Position numbers and translations under genes: made by a program. 64,000 bases of DNA from Rummeliibacillus sp963792445 (GTDB lineage Bacteria > Bacillota > Bacilli > Bacillales_A > Planococcaceae): NCBI GenBank assembly GCA_963792445.1, contig CAWBWO010000016.1:62001-126000 (forward strand). The letters run 5' to 3'. A model generated the notes under the pieces. It was not told the DNA's origin and searched no databases. It saw nothing but the letters and a program-made list of their open reading frames with translations. Below are positions 10,889 through 20,474 of the stretch, one piece after another. Numbering within the stretch: position 1 is the first letter of the stretch; every line of letters starts with the position of its first letter.

Positions 10889-11629
10889 CTATGCATTTGT
10901 TTTGTCATTATTTGAAGCTTTATTTTCCTCTCGGGTGCATATATACAAAGAGCCGTTTGGTTGATATTGTGCATAAAAGACATCTTCAATGTTATCAATA
11001 TTTTTTTTCTTGAGTTTTTTTATTAACCAATCATCTGTTAAATTTAATTCCTCCATTGTACTTCGGACAATTTTCCCTTCAGCAACTACTTCAACAGGAA
11101 TATGTGGAGGAATAGAGACATCCGCATTTACATCTTGTTTTGTAGAAGGTTGTTCAGCAGGTTTCAAGAGAATACTGAGTTCTCCATTTGTTTCTAAGAT
11201 TGCGTAGTGAACATCTTGAATTGAAAAAACGGATTTCTCACGTAGCATCATTAGAAGGTCATCCATATGGAGTTTAGATGTTTTCATTGCCTGAACGGAA
11301 ATCTCTCCATTTTTGATAATAATTGTTGGACTACCATCAATAATAAAACGCAGTTTGGTGGATTTAAGTGCAATAAAACTTGCTAAAACAGTTAAGAGTG
11401 ACCACCATACTAATGAAATCAGACCATCCATAAACGGGGTTTCTTCCACTGAGGCAATTTGAGCAGCTGTTGAACCAATCGTAATGCCGGTAATATAGTG
11501 GAAATAAGTAAGTTGGCTTAGTTGTTTTTTGCCGAGTAGACGCGCTAATAAGAGCAATACTATAAAAGAAACGGTAGTTCTTAGCATCATCTCCCAAAAA
11601 TTCAATTCAAAGAAGTTATTGTTATCCAT
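10889..11629 (-). CDS. DUF421 (YetF-type) membrane protein
   Basis: Protein of 246 residues with three N-terminal membrane helices (about 12-80) and a cytosolic alpha/beta domain containing the family hallmark GSPTIIIKNGEI and LMMLREKSVFSIQDVHYAILETNGELS. YetF-family proteins are widespread in Bacillales; several are spore inner-membrane components that affect spore resistance, and others are vegetative. The gene is a single unit, divergent from the MFS exporter. The highly charged tail (EENKASNNDKTNA) is not conserved. Whether it acts in spores here is unknown. Confidence 0.85.
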   Translation of the reverse strand: MDNNNFFELNFWEMMLRTTVSFIVLLLLARLLGKKQLSQLTYFHYITGITIGSTAAQIASVEETPFMDGLISLVWWSLLTVLASFIALKSTKLRFIIDGSPTIIIKNGEISVQAMKTSKLHMDDLLMMLREKSVFSIQDVHYAILETNGELSILLKPAEQPSTKQDVNADVSIPPHIPVEVVAEGKIVRSTMEELNLTDDWLIKKLKKKNIDNIEDVFYAQYQPNGSLYICTREENKASNNDKTNA

Positions 11630-11773
11630 AATTATTCACTCCTCTTTCTTATCGCGCTTAGTATGAACAGTTAAAAAGAGGATATTCTCATAATAATTAT
11701 TATTAATTTTTGAAAAATTGTTATAATTGGTGTATTAAATTTATTTCAATATTAAGGAAGTGAGAAATCTTAT

Positions 11774-12982
11774 ATGTCAACAACAGTAGCAAGGACGAGT
11801 CTAGGAAATCCTATTTATCCTATTATGGTGGCAATCGGTATTTGCCATCTCTTTAATGATACAATGCAGGCTGTTGTACCTGCGATGTTTCCTATTTTAG
11901 AAAAGGAAATAGGTTTAACTTTTACGCAACTTGGACTTATAACATTTGTTTTAAATATGACTTCTTCTATATTGCAACCAGTCGTAGGTTTCTATAGTGA
12001 CCGCAATCCTAAACCGTATGCATTACCATTAGGAATGACTTGCACTTTTTTAGGACTTACTGGGATTGCAGTAGCAACGAATTATTGGTTAATTCTTTTA
12101 TCAGTCATATTCTTAGGGTTAGGATCTGCAATTTTTCATCCTGAAGGGTCCAAAGTTAGTTTTATGGCTGCAGGGCCAAAACGTGGATTATCACAATCAA
12201 TTTATCAAGTGGGTGGTAACTCTGGACAAGCTTTAGCTCCACTTATAAGTGCATTCGTGTTAGTACCATTTGGCCAAATTGGCGCAGCATGGTTTTTGAT
12301 TGTTGCAGCGGCAGGAATTCTTCTAACTTCACGAATTTCAGGCTGGTACAAAGGGCAAATAGAAGAGGAACGCGTAACGAAAAAGAAAAAGGTATTGGTT
12401 TCTAATTTGCCTGTCTTAACGAAAAAGCAAGTCGGTATTGCAATTGGTTTATTAATGGCTGTTATTTTCATACGTTCATTTTACGTTACGAACATGACAA
12501 ACTTTTACATTTTTTATTTAATGGATAAGTATCATTTAACTATTCAAAAGGGACAATTAATTATCTTCATCTTCCTTGCAATTGGTGCAATCGGAACATT
12601 TTTTGGTGGTCCAATGGCCGATCGAATAGGAAGAAAAAATGTGATTTTGCTGTCATTTTTGATTCCAATACCATTAGCTCTTTTACTGCCATATGTTCCA
12701 CTTTGGTTAGTTGTAGTATTCCTCATTGTAATAGGATTTTTCATCATGTTAAGTTTTTCAGTTACGGTGATTTATGCACAAGAGTTAGTGCCAAGTAAAG
12801 TTGGGACAATGGCAGGCTTAACTGTAGGCCTTGCCTTTGGTATGGGAGCGATTGGTTCAGTAGTTATTGGTATGTTGATGGACAATTACGGTGTTTTAGA
12901 TACAATGATTTTCATCTCTGTACTGCCAGTATTCGCGTTTGTCGCATTTTGGCTCCCAGCAGATCACAAAGCAACAGCATAA
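11774..12982 (+). CDS. fsr: MFS exporter, fosmidomycin-resistance (Fsr) family
   Basis: Twelve-helix major facilitator of 402 residues. Fsr-family features are the N-terminal GICHLFNDTMQAVVPAMFP, SAIFHPEGSKVSFMAAGPKRG (about 117-137), and an MFS motif in the second half (GPMADRIGRKNV). The family exports fosmidomycin in E. coli; natural substrates are uncertain. The start ATG follows a GAAGTGAGAA-type binding site. It is a monocistronic gene with its own terminator. Confidence 0.88.
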   Translation: MSTTVARTSLGNPIYPIMVAIGICHLFNDTMQAVVPAMFPILEKEIGLTFTQLGLITFVLNMTSSILQPVVGFYSDRNPKPYALPLGMTCTFLGLTGIAVATNYWLILLSVIFLGLGSAIFHPEGSKVSFMAAGPKRGLSQSIYQVGGNSGQALAPLISAFVLVPFGQIGAAWFLIVAAAGILLTSRISGWYKGQIEEERVTKKKKVLVSNLPVLTKKQVGIAIGLLMAVIFIRSFYVTNMTNFYIFYLMDKYHLTIQKGQLIIFIFLAIGAIGTFFGGPMADRIGRKNVILLSFLIPIPLALLLPYVPLWLVVVFLIVIGFFIMLSFSVTVIYAQELVPSKVGTMAGLTVGLAFGMGAIGSVVIGMLMDNYGVLDTMIFISVLPVFAFVAFWLPADHKATA

Positions 12983-12989
12983 TTTTACA

Positions 12990-13035
12990 AAAAAGTTTCG
13001 ATGGATAAAGTATGATCTTCCATCGAAGCTTTTTT
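12990..13035 (+). terminator. fsr terminator
   Basis: Stem AGTTTCGATGG / CCATCGAAGCT followed by TTTTTT. Confidence 0.88.
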
Positions 13036-13167
13036 GATTAAACATTATTTCTAATAGAAATACACTTATAAAATTGACTTCATGTATAAAAAGTGTTTTG
13101 ATTGACAAGTTTTGAATAGTGAAAGCATAGGATAAGCCGTATGAACAATTTGGAAGGTGGAATCCTT

Positions 13168-13822
13168 GTGTATTATCAAAATTCTCATCAAGTACCACGT
13201 AATCCGTTACGTGTCATAACGGTAACTGGCAATGGAAAGATTGATGTTGCGCCAAACTATGCTCAAATTCAAGTAGAAGTCATTACTCAAGGCGGATGAT
13301 GTGATGACAGCGGTGCAACAAAATGCAGCTACGATGAATCAAGTTATTCAGGCTCTATTATCTCTGGGGATTCGGCGAGAGGATATTCAAACAGCACTTT
13401 ATAATATTTCACCAAAATATGACTACATTGATGGGAAACAAGTTTTTAGAGGATATGAAGTCACGAATGCCATAACAGTAAAGGTAAGAGATATTAATCA
13501 GGTTGGTAATGTTATTGATACGGCAATAAAAAACGGCGCAAATAGTGTTTCTAGTATACAATTTAAAATTGACCATGAAGATCGATATTATCAGCAAGCT
13601 TTATCACTAGCATTGCGAGATGCACAGATGAAAGCAAACACAATTGCAGAGACCATGCATTTACATATTCCTCCGCAACCAATCGAAATTACTGAAGAGA
13701 GTAACGCACAGCCTCCAATTGTCTACAAAACTACAGTTATGGCAAGCCAAAGTTTTGGAACACCAATCGAACAAGGAACCATAACCATCATCGCGAACTT
13801 AAGAGTAAAATTTCAGTTTTAA
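13168..13822 (+). pseudogene. SIMPL-domain (DUF541) protein, +1 frameshift
   Basis: SIMPL/BP26-type protein of about 217 residues if repaired. The first frame starts at GTG 13168 (binding site GGAAGGTGG seven bases before), reads VITVTGNGKIDVAPNYAQIQVEVITQGG and meets TGA at 13297. Removing one G near 13291-13295 gives TQGDDVMTAVQQNAATMNQVI, the usual continuation, through the conserved ALRDAQMKANTIAE to the stop at 13822. No signal peptide is visible, unlike the periplasmic BP26 form. The rest of the frame is intact, so a sequencing indel is plausible. Function is poorly defined; family members form ring-shaped oligomers. Confidence 0.82.
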
Positions 13823-13932
13823 AATGATTAAGATATGAATGCTTTTAACAACTATTTTTACTGATGTGTTCTATAATTTTTTTCTGTTGATTACACTAAT
13901 GAATAGGACAGACTAAACAAGGTGGAGATGAC

Positions 13933-15231
13933 ATGGCAAAAAAACTAGGCATAATAGCTTTATTGTTATTTGGCGTTTATGCTGTAGGAATGTACTTTTA
14001 TATTTTTCAAAGTAATAGTGGTGAAATACCAGCTGCTTTGAAAGGAACAGTAGCGGATCCAGCTGTATTTATGTCGCAGCATGAATTACTCCTAAGTGGT
14101 GAATATTCGAAAATAAGAAATTACCTCTTTTTTGTAGCGACACCTTTTGAATGGCTTTTATACCTTTTTATCTTATTAGCTGGCGTTTCTCGATTGTTTG
14201 AAAAATGGTCTCTTTCACGAGCTAAATCAACTCTTTTCCAAACAATGATTTATGTATTTTGGCTTTCATTACTAATGTATATCGTATTATGGCCATTAGA
14301 TTTTTATAGATATCATTTAAGCAAGGATTATGGCATTAGTACGCAAACTTTTCCTTCTTGGCTAAAGGATGGACTGATTGACTTTGGAATTAACTTTGTC
14401 ACATCTGTATTAGTCATGTCAGTCATCTATTGGCTAATTAAAAAGAGCACGAAGAAATGGTGGCTATACGCATGGTTGTTATCCATTCCTTTTTCCATCT
14501 TCGTGATGTTTATCCAACCGGTTGTAATCGATCCTTTATATAATGACTTCTATCCATTACAAAATAAAGAATTAGAGGCAAAAATCCTTTCGTTAGCAGA
14601 GCAAGCGAATATTCCTACAGACCATGTATATGAAGTGAATATGGCTGAAAAAACAAATGCATTGAATGCCTATGTTACTGGTGTAGGTAGTAATTCTCGA
14701 ATTGTACTATGGGATACGACGTTAAATCGTCTAACAGATAGAGAAATTCTATTCATCATGGCACATGAGATGGCACATTATGTAGAAAAGCATATTTATA
14801 TCGGGATTGCTTGTTATTTAGTATTGTCATTTGTCGGACTTTGGCTTACTGCAAAAATAATGAATTGGATCATAGCACGCTTTGGTAATAGATTGAAAAT
14901 CAGTAAATTAGGAAATATCCATTCAATGCCACTATTTTTACTTGTAACTTCTTTTCTTCTATTTGCATCAAGTCCTTTGTCAAATTATATCTCAAGATAC
15001 CAAGAAACTAGAGCAGATAACTATGCAATTAACTTAACCGGAGACCACACAGCAGCTGTTACCTCATTCCAAAAGTTGACGAAAGCAGGCTTAAGTGAAG
15101 TAAACCCTCCTTTACTTGTGAAATGGTTCCGATATACTCACCCACCAATGTTAGAAAGAATTTATAGGGTATATGAGCAAAATCCAGATATAGAGCAAGA
15201 GAAAAAAGAAGAGCGAAAGAAAAATAAATAA
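13933..15231 (+). CDS. M48-family zinc endopeptidase (Ste24-like)
   Basis: Integral-membrane metalloprotease of 432 residues. The zinc site is AHEMAHYVEKH with His278, Glu279 and His282; the third ligand is probably the Glu in YQETRADNYA (about 356). The N-terminal half has membrane helices near 5-25, 65-85, 105-120, 155-170 and 180-200, as in CAAX prenyl protease 1. In bacteria such proteins act in membrane-protein quality control. The start follows AAGGTGGAG. The C-terminus is strongly charged (EQEKKEERKKNK). Confidence 0.9.
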   Translation: MAKKLGIIALLLFGVYAVGMYFYIFQSNSGEIPAALKGTVADPAVFMSQHELLLSGEYSKIRNYLFFVATPFEWLLYLFILLAGVSRLFEKWSLSRAKSTLFQTMIYVFWLSLLMYIVLWPLDFYRYHLSKDYGISTQTFPSWLKDGLIDFGINFVTSVLVMSVIYWLIKKSTKKWWLYAWLLSIPFSIFVMFIQPVVIDPLYNDFYPLQNKELEAKILSLAEQANIPTDHVYEVNMAEKTNALNAYVTGVGSNSRIVLWDTTLNRLTDREILFIMAHEMAHYVEKHIYIGIACYLVLSFVGLWLTAKIMNWIIARFGNRLKISKLGNIHSMPLFLLVTSFLLFASSPLSNYISRYQETRADNYAINLTGDHTAAVTSFQKLTKAGLSEVNPPLLVKWFRYTHPPMLERIYRVYEQNPDIEQEKKEERKKNK

Positions 15232-15232
15232 G

Positions 15233-15280
15233 TAAAGGCTGTTCAGGAGAAAATGATTCATTCTCTTGAACAGCTTTTTG
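15233..15280 (+). terminator. Terminator of the M48 protease gene
   Basis: Stem AAAGGCTGTTCA-GAGAA / TTCTC-TGAACAGCTTTTT. Confidence 0.88.
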
Positions 15281-15414
15281 AATGGTAAGCCCGCACGCCT
15301 TTTTCATACATTGTATCTTGATGGATTTATTATTCTTTTCTGGAAGAATATTTTATGATTGGTTTGGAGATGTTACAATAGTGTTTAGAAAAAAGCTGGA
15401 AGAGGGAATGATAT

Positions 15415-16032
15415 ATGAAGCTTGCTGTTTTTGGTGCAACAGGCAGAGTTGGTAGCGAAATTGTTCGGTTAGCTTTACAAGATGGCCATGATGTTTTTGC
15501 ACTTGTTCGAACACCTTCAAAATTAAATGCACAAAATCATTTAACAATTCATCAAGGTAATGTTTTTAATAAAGAAGATATTGAAAGGGCAATGATTGGA
15601 GCAGACGTATGTCTATGTGCGCTAGGAACTGATCGTACCACAACCTTATCTGAAGGAATTCCACATATTATTTCCTCAATGAAGAAACATCATATAAAAA
15701 GAATCGTCACTATAGGCACGGCAGGAATTTTAGATAGCCGTATGGAGCCTGGAAAATTACGTTTTCAATCTATTGAATCCAAACAAAGACTAACATTTGC
15801 AGCAGAAGAACATGCGATAGTATATAGAATGCTTGTGCAATCCAATGTAGATTGGACAATTATTTGTCCAACTTACTTACCAGATGGCCCAGCAATTGGA
15901 GAATATCGCATAGAGATAAATAAACTACCTCTAAATGGGGAGAAAATAACAGTAGGGGATACCGCTGAATTTGCATATCATGAATGTTTTAAACAGCAAT
16001 TTTTGCGCACAAGGGTTGGGATTGCCTACTAA
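15415..16032 (+). CDS. NAD(P)-binding protein, atypical SDR (YwnB-like)
   Basis: Rossmann-fold protein of 205 residues. The dinucleotide motif GATGRVGSEIVRLAL is at 8-22. It belongs to the NAD(P)H-binding atypical SDRs that include biliverdin reductase B-like and YwnB-like proteins; no YxxxK catalytic pair is evident, so it may act as a redox sensor or reductase with unknown substrate. The start ATG follows AGAGGGAATG. It is followed without gap by the ankyrin gene, so the two are probably co-transcribed. Confidence 0.82.
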   Translation: MKLAVFGATGRVGSEIVRLALQDGHDVFALVRTPSKLNAQNHLTIHQGNVFNKEDIERAMIGADVCLCALGTDRTTTLSEGIPHIISSMKKHHIKRIVTIGTAGILDSRMEPGKLRFQSIESKQRLTFAAEEHAIVYRMLVQSNVDWTIICPTYLPDGPAIGEYRIEINKLPLNGEKITVGDTAEFAYHECFKQQFLRTRVGIAY

Positions 16033-16065
16033 ATGAATGGAAGCAGATGGGGAATGGGGAATAAC

Positions 16066-16734
16066 ATGAAAAAAAGTCATAAAGCTTTAATGGTTGCTCT
16101 ATCTTTAGGTTTTGCTTTAGTGAAATACTCCAAAAATAAAAATGAGAAAATGACATTACTAAATGCTGTACATCAACAAAATTTGCATGTAGTGAAAATG
16201 TTAATTAGTAATGGTGCAGATTTAGATCAACAAAACGAACGTGGAAGAACACCACTCATGATTGCTACATATAACAATGATTTAGACATCGCGAAAGTCC
16301 TTATTGAGACAGGCGCCGATGTCAATATTCAGGATGATATGCAGAATAGTCCATTTTTATATGCAGCTGAAGAAGGATATTTAGAAATTTTGCAATTAGC
16401 AACAAAAGCTGGAGCTGACCCAACGATTATCGATCGCAATGGAAACACGGCATTAATACCAGCGGCAGAACATGGCAATGTCAAAGTATTGCATTGGTTA
16501 CTAAGTGAGATTCAAATAGATGTAAATCACATCAATAATTTAGGATGGACGGCATTACTAGAAGCAATCATCTTAGGAGATGGCAGCAAAAAATATCAAG
16601 AATGCGTAAAGTTATTGTTACAAAACAAAGCAAATCCAAACATTGCTGATAAAGATGGAGTTACACCTGTTGAACATGCCGAAAAACTTGGATATAAAGA
16701 AATTGAAGCGTTATTGAAGAAATACGCATACTAA
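16066..16734 (+). CDS. Ankyrin-repeat protein with N-terminal membrane anchor
   Basis: Protein of 222 residues with four to five ankyrin repeats from about residue 25 (for example RGRTPLMIATYNNDLDIAKV, then LIETGADVN). The N-terminal KKSHKALMVALSLGFALV looks like a signal anchor or uncleaved signal peptide. ATG 16066 is chosen because GGGGAATGGGGAA precedes it; an in-frame ATG at 16033 abuts the previous stop but lacks a binding site. Ankyrin proteins bind other proteins; partner unknown. Confidence 0.8.
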   Translation: MKKSHKALMVALSLGFALVKYSKNKNEKMTLLNAVHQQNLHVVKMLISNGADLDQQNERGRTPLMIATYNNDLDIAKVLIETGADVNIQDDMQNSPFLYAAEEGYLEILQLATKAGADPTIIDRNGNTALIPAAEHGNVKVLHWLLSEIQIDVNHINNLGWTALLEAIILGDGSKKYQECVKLLLQNKANPNIADKDGVTPVEHAEKLGYKEIEALLKKYAY

Positions 16735-16739
16735 TTTGC

Positions 16740-16772
16740 AAAGAGCTGTCTTCTGGACAGCTTCTTTTTTTA
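16740..16772 (+). terminator. Terminator after ankyrin gene
   Basis: Stem AGAGCTGTC / GGACAGCTTCT, TTCT loop, seven T. Confidence 0.88.
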
Positions 16773-16962
16773 TACAACATTCAATCTAAGAAAGAAAATA
16801 AAAATTCACAAAAAAGCTGAAAAAACGATAAGAAATGTTCATAAAATAAAGAAATGGCGAAAAAATCCACTAGTCACCTATAGAAATTATGTTAGAATCT
16901 AAATAATACTATTATATAAGATAGGGTCTGGAATTTTACAAAAGGGGGTCCTTTGATAGGAC

Positions 16963-18285
16963 ATGAGGGAACAAGAGAATTGGCCTTTACCAACTGTGTC
17001 ATTCGAAAAGCATGATACTCAGAATGGCCAAAAAAGCAACCAAAGTTTATTAAATTTTGAAAAAATAGAAAATATAAAAGAACAATATAAGCAAGATGCC
17101 AAAAAGAGAATACCTCAATACTTTTCAGCCAATAAGCGGATGAAAGTACAGGCACTATCAAAGGAAGAGATTGAGACAAATGGATTGCCCAAGGAAATCT
17201 TCTGGAAGATGGTCGAATTTAATGTTAGTGCAAGGGGTGGCGTATCATTTGAGCGAATTTCTTCTATAGGGGAACATATTAACTTTTTAGCGTCAGAATA
17301 TAGTACGTATAAAGCACGGATTAATCGGGACTTCGAAGGTGAAGAAAGGGAACAACAACTTAGAAAATTACACGATATCTTAGGCAGAGGCTTTGAACGC
17401 CTTTCAAATGCATACGTTGAAACAGTTGGCACTTTTTTTGAACGAAATGAAATTGTTGGTGAAAAAGAGTTTATACGCAAGTCTATTGCTGAACTATATC
17501 ACCGTAAAATACAACAGTATGAGCAATTTATAAGACTCTACCCTGATTATGCTAATGTTAAAGGGAAAGAGGATGAATGGCTTGAAAGAGATTCTTATTT
17601 TATGGGGGATATCCTACGCTTAGTTGTATCAAGTGTCTATACACAATGCATTATTCTACCTGAAAATATATATACTGCACAAGATTTAGCAGCTGCTGGT
17701 GCCTTCTATCAATCTGCCCATAGATATTTGATCAATCAAAAATCTACAGCGATTAGTGAAGAACAACTAGGTGTAGAACTTGGGTTTTTAGGTATGAAAC
17801 TAGAAGCTTTGTTAAGTAAAGAGGATTTAACTAAAGGATTGAAAGATAAGTTAAGTATAATTTATCAATCTTTTACAACCTATAAAATTGAAGATATCAA
17901 TAAACGCCAAGAAGAATCAAAACACTATCCCTATACACGTCTTAATCAAAAATATGGAAAATTAGATGCAAATGTGGTTTTACATTGGGCGAAGATCATG
18001 AGAAGCTATGTAAAAGAAGAACACATTAAAACTATTTTCTTAAAAGTTTTGTCAGATGCATTCGTTGAATTTCGGAAGAAGGTGGAGGCCGGTAGTCCAC
18101 TTGAGCGCTATCAAGAACAAAATGATTGGGACGAATTTTATGATAATGCAGAATCGATTACCTACCCTGCAGGAAAACCTGATGTCTTTCACTTCAATAC
18201 TATGATTGAAGACTGGAATAATTTTATCGAAAAAATCGCAGTAAATCCATCCTTGGTTTTCAATACTGGAGATTTGTTCAAGTAG
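16963..18285 (+). CDS. Unrecognised 440-residue protein
   Basis: I do not recognise a family. The chain is soluble, charged and mostly helical by composition, with no signal peptide or membrane segment. The first 60 residues are polar and Gln/Asn/Lys-rich, as in a flexible leader. A core follows with FWKMVEFNVSARGGVSFERI (about 79-98), and runs such as GEEREQQLRKLHDILGRGFERL suggest coiled-coil helices. No catalytic motif stands out. The only in-frame start is ATG 16963. AAGGGGG (16942-16948) is 14 bases away, but the intervening GTCCT-TTGAT-AGGAC can fold into a small hairpin, bringing the site next to the ATG. It is a single gene with its own terminator. Confidence 0.75.
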   Translation: MREQENWPLPTVSFEKHDTQNGQKSNQSLLNFEKIENIKEQYKQDAKKRIPQYFSANKRMKVQALSKEEIETNGLPKEIFWKMVEFNVSARGGVSFERISSIGEHINFLASEYSTYKARINRDFEGEEREQQLRKLHDILGRGFERLSNAYVETVGTFFERNEIVGEKEFIRKSIAELYHRKIQQYEQFIRLYPDYANVKGKEDEWLERDSYFMGDILRLVVSSVYTQCIILPENIYTAQDLAAAGAFYQSAHRYLINQKSTAISEEQLGVELGFLGMKLEALLSKEDLTKGLKDKLSIIYQSFTTYKIEDINKRQEESKHYPYTRLNQKYGKLDANVVLHWAKIMRSYVKEEHIKTIFLKVLSDAFVEFRKKVEAGSPLERYQEQNDWDEFYDNAESITYPAGKPDVFHFNTMIEDWNNFIEKIAVNPSLVFNTGDLFK

Positions 18286-18315
18286 TTATCCTGTAAATGA
18301 AAAATATTGAATCTA

Positions 18316-18355
18316 AAACCATGGATACACGAATTGTATCCATGGTTTTTATTTA
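18316..18355 (+). terminator. Terminator of the 440-residue protein gene
   Basis: Perfect stem AAAACCATGGATAC / GTATCCATGGTTTT with ACGAATT loop. Confidence 0.93.
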
Positions 18356-18445
18356 TAAAATGCTAGTAAATGGCTCGATACAATTAAAGCATTTACATGG
18401 ATTATTCATAAAGTGATGATCATTTCAAAACATACATTTTCACTT

Positions 18446-19633
18446 TTACACTAACACTTTCGTCATCTGTTCAAGCAGTTGTTCAGCAGAGATTGTTGCT
18501 TCGCCTCCACCTTGGACAAAGGTATCATTACCGCCGCCTTTACCATGAATTACTGGTAAAATGGTATTCGCGATATCCTTCATGCTTCCAACTTGTGCTG
18601 CAGATCCTTTGGCTGCAACAAATTGTAATTTATCTTCTTGTTTTGATACGAATAGTGCCGTGCTTTTTTCATTTTCTGAAACAATCACACGTGCTAGTTG
18701 TTGTAACTCTTGAACAGAACGAGAAGTATAGGTTTTACGAATAAGAGGTTCATCTGTTACCTGTAATAATTCTTTTGCTTCAAAAGTTAGCAATTGGTTA
18801 TTTGCGTCAGCTAAAGCTTTTTCAAGTGCCTTTTGCGAATTTAAAAGCTTAGTCACGGCTTGTGCTGTACCTTCCTCAGGAACGTTTGCAAGGTGGGCTG
18901 CTTCAGATAATTCATTTTTGCGCCAATGCAATTCGTGTAGAACACGGCCTCCACAAACAAAATGCACACGTGTTTTCTTCTTTTGTTTTTCAGTCCCTAG
19001 AATTTTAATGGCTTGAACTTGTCCAGTTGAAGTAGGGTGCGTACCTCCACATCCGTTATAATCGAAATCTGGGATGATTACGAGGCGAATCTCTCCCGTA
19101 ACAGAGACAGCTTTTCTTAATGAATAATTCTTAAGTTCTTCTTCTGTTACCCATTTTGTTTCGATAGGGCGATTTTCTAGAATAATGTCATTGGCTCTTT
19201 TTTCGACTGATGCCAATTCCTCATTAGAAAGTTTCGGTGCATCTATATCAATTGTTACCGTTTCTGTCCCCAGATGGAAGCTCACTGTCGGGTAATTAAA
19301 CAATTCTACAAATGCAGCAGTTAAAATATGCTGACCAGAATGTTGTTGCATATGATCGAAGCGGCGTTGCCAATCTAGTACACCATGTACTTTTGTAACA
19401 CTTGGCAATAATTCAGTTACGTAGTGGCGGATTTCACCTTCAATTTTCTCCACATCGATTACTTCTACATCATTTAATGTTCCGGTATCATGAGGTTGTC
19501 CGCCACCTGTTGGGTAAAAGGCTGTATTATCTAAAACAATAAATTTTCGGCCTTCATGATCTACCTCTTGCTTTAGAATCGTCGCATCAAATTCTTTCAT
19601 CATGACATCTTGATAATAGAAAAGTTCCTGCAT
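18446..19633 (-). CDS. AlaX-type alanyl-tRNA editing protein, long form with DHHA1 domain
   Basis: Freestanding editing protein of 395 residues that would hydrolyse mischarged Ser/Gly-tRNA(Ala). It shows the AlaRS second-additional-domain zinc motifs HSGQH (His98, His102) and CGGTH (Cys195, His199), preceded by the TAFYPTGGGQPHDTG editing motif at 37-51. The C-terminal DHHA1 part ends with HGKGGGNDTFVQGGGEA (about 363-379). There is no aminoacylation domain. It is monocistronic, and no T-box leader is visible upstream. The start follows AAAGGAGTGAAG. Confidence 0.9.
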   Translation of the reverse strand: MQELFYYQDVMMKEFDATILKQEVDHEGRKFIVLDNTAFYPTGGGQPHDTGTLNDVEVIDVEKIEGEIRHYVTELLPSVTKVHGVLDWQRRFDHMQQHSGQHILTAAFVELFNYPTVSFHLGTETVTIDIDAPKLSNEELASVEKRANDIILENRPIETKWVTEEELKNYSLRKAVSVTGEIRLVIIPDFDYNGCGGTHPTSTGQVQAIKILGTEKQKKKTRVHFVCGGRVLHELHWRKNELSEAAHLANVPEEGTAQAVTKLLNSQKALEKALADANNQLLTFEAKELLQVTDEPLIRKTYTSRSVQELQQLARVIVSENEKSTALFVSKQEDKLQFVAAKGSAAQVGSMKDIANTILPVIHGKGGGNDTFVQGGGEATISAEQLLEQMTKVLV

Positions 19634-19832
19634 TTTACTTCACTCCTTTAAATAGCTTTGCTTTTAGTCTGTTAAATTAGATATGGATAATAAAATCGTA
19701 ATATATGTTTAATAAGCTTTCCTTTTGCAAATAAATGAATAGTATCCACTACATAGCATTACCATAAAACTTTACTAATTGCCATTTTCCTATATTATAA
19801 AATAATGAAAGATACAAAAGGAGCGATTTTTT

Positions 19833-20123
19833 TTGGAAATTTTAGCATATACAATGGAAAAAATTTTAGATCCAACCAACATCATTGAAGGAGAGCGCTT
19901 CGAATTTATATTGGATATTGAAGTAGATGAAGAGGATGAGCTTTATACAGAAGGCGGTCTTGAAATTCGAGCAATCATAGCAAAAAAAGATGATGGAATT
20001 TCTTTGGCCAACTACTTTATTACTGCAAAAGCACAAGAAAAGTTACTAGACTTTGCATTAGAAGAGGATGAAGAGGAATTGATTTTATCTTTTTGCAAAG
20101 AACATATTGCTGCAGGAGAATAA
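19833..20123 (+). CDS. DUF6509 family small acidic protein
   Basis: Cytosolic acidic protein of 96 residues beginning EILAYTMEKILDPTNIIEGERFEF, which resembles the DUF6509 family of Bacillales. No catalytic motif is visible. The start is TTG 19833 with AAAGGAG nine bases upstream. It is a single gene with terminator at 20152-20203. Function unknown. Confidence 0.75.
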   Translation: MEILAYTMEKILDPTNIIEGERFEFILDIEVDEEDELYTEGGLEIRAIIAKKDDGISLANYFITAKAQEKLLDFALEEDEEELILSFCKEHIAAGE

Positions 20124-20151
20124 GCATACCCTTGTAAAATACTTTTAATAG

Positions 20152-20203
20152 GAGACATTCGGAAATACTTAAGTTAAAAAGGATTTCTGGATGTCTATTT
20201 TTA
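20152..20203 (+). terminator. Terminator of DUF6509 gene
   Basis: Stem AGACAT-GAAAT / ATTTC-ATGTCT with two mismatches, then ATTTTTA. Confidence 0.7.
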
Positions 20204-20474
20204 TGTAATCTTACTAGAGGAGTAGTTATACACAATACGAAAAAGGGGATAACTATAAATACCTTTACAAAGCATAGTAATTAATAGGAAAAGTTGTAAT
20301 CTGAATATCACTGATTACATGAGAGTAATCGACTTTTTTGAACGTGTAACACAATCATGATGATTGAAATGATTTTAGAAGATCATAAGAGTTGAAATAG
20401 AATAGTTGAAAAGTAATCGCCCATGATTAAACAAAATGTTATTCATGGGCGATTTTCTTTGTCTATTTAATAAA
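20204..20474. other. Non-coding gap between DUF6509 gene and glnP
   Basis: No credible gene. Contains a small hairpin GATTAC-atgaga-GTAATC followed by GACTTTTTT at 20313-20339, plus-strand terminator-like, and a long stem ATCGCCCATGA / TCATGGGCGAT at 20411-20460 that can end glnP transcription from the minus strand. Confidence 0.6.
20411..20460. terminator. Terminator at the end of the glnQHMP operon
   Basis: Stem AATCGCCCATGAT / ATTCATGGGCGATT with T-rich flanks on both strands; 15 bases after the glnP stop. Confidence 0.8.

Noticed and set aside
10831..11207. Plus-strand frames overlapping the DUF421 gene
   Set aside because: Shadows of the well-supported minus-strand gene.
19634..19830. 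T-box leader for the AlaX gene
   Set aside because: No specifier loop, T-box sequence or terminator is recognisable upstream of it.
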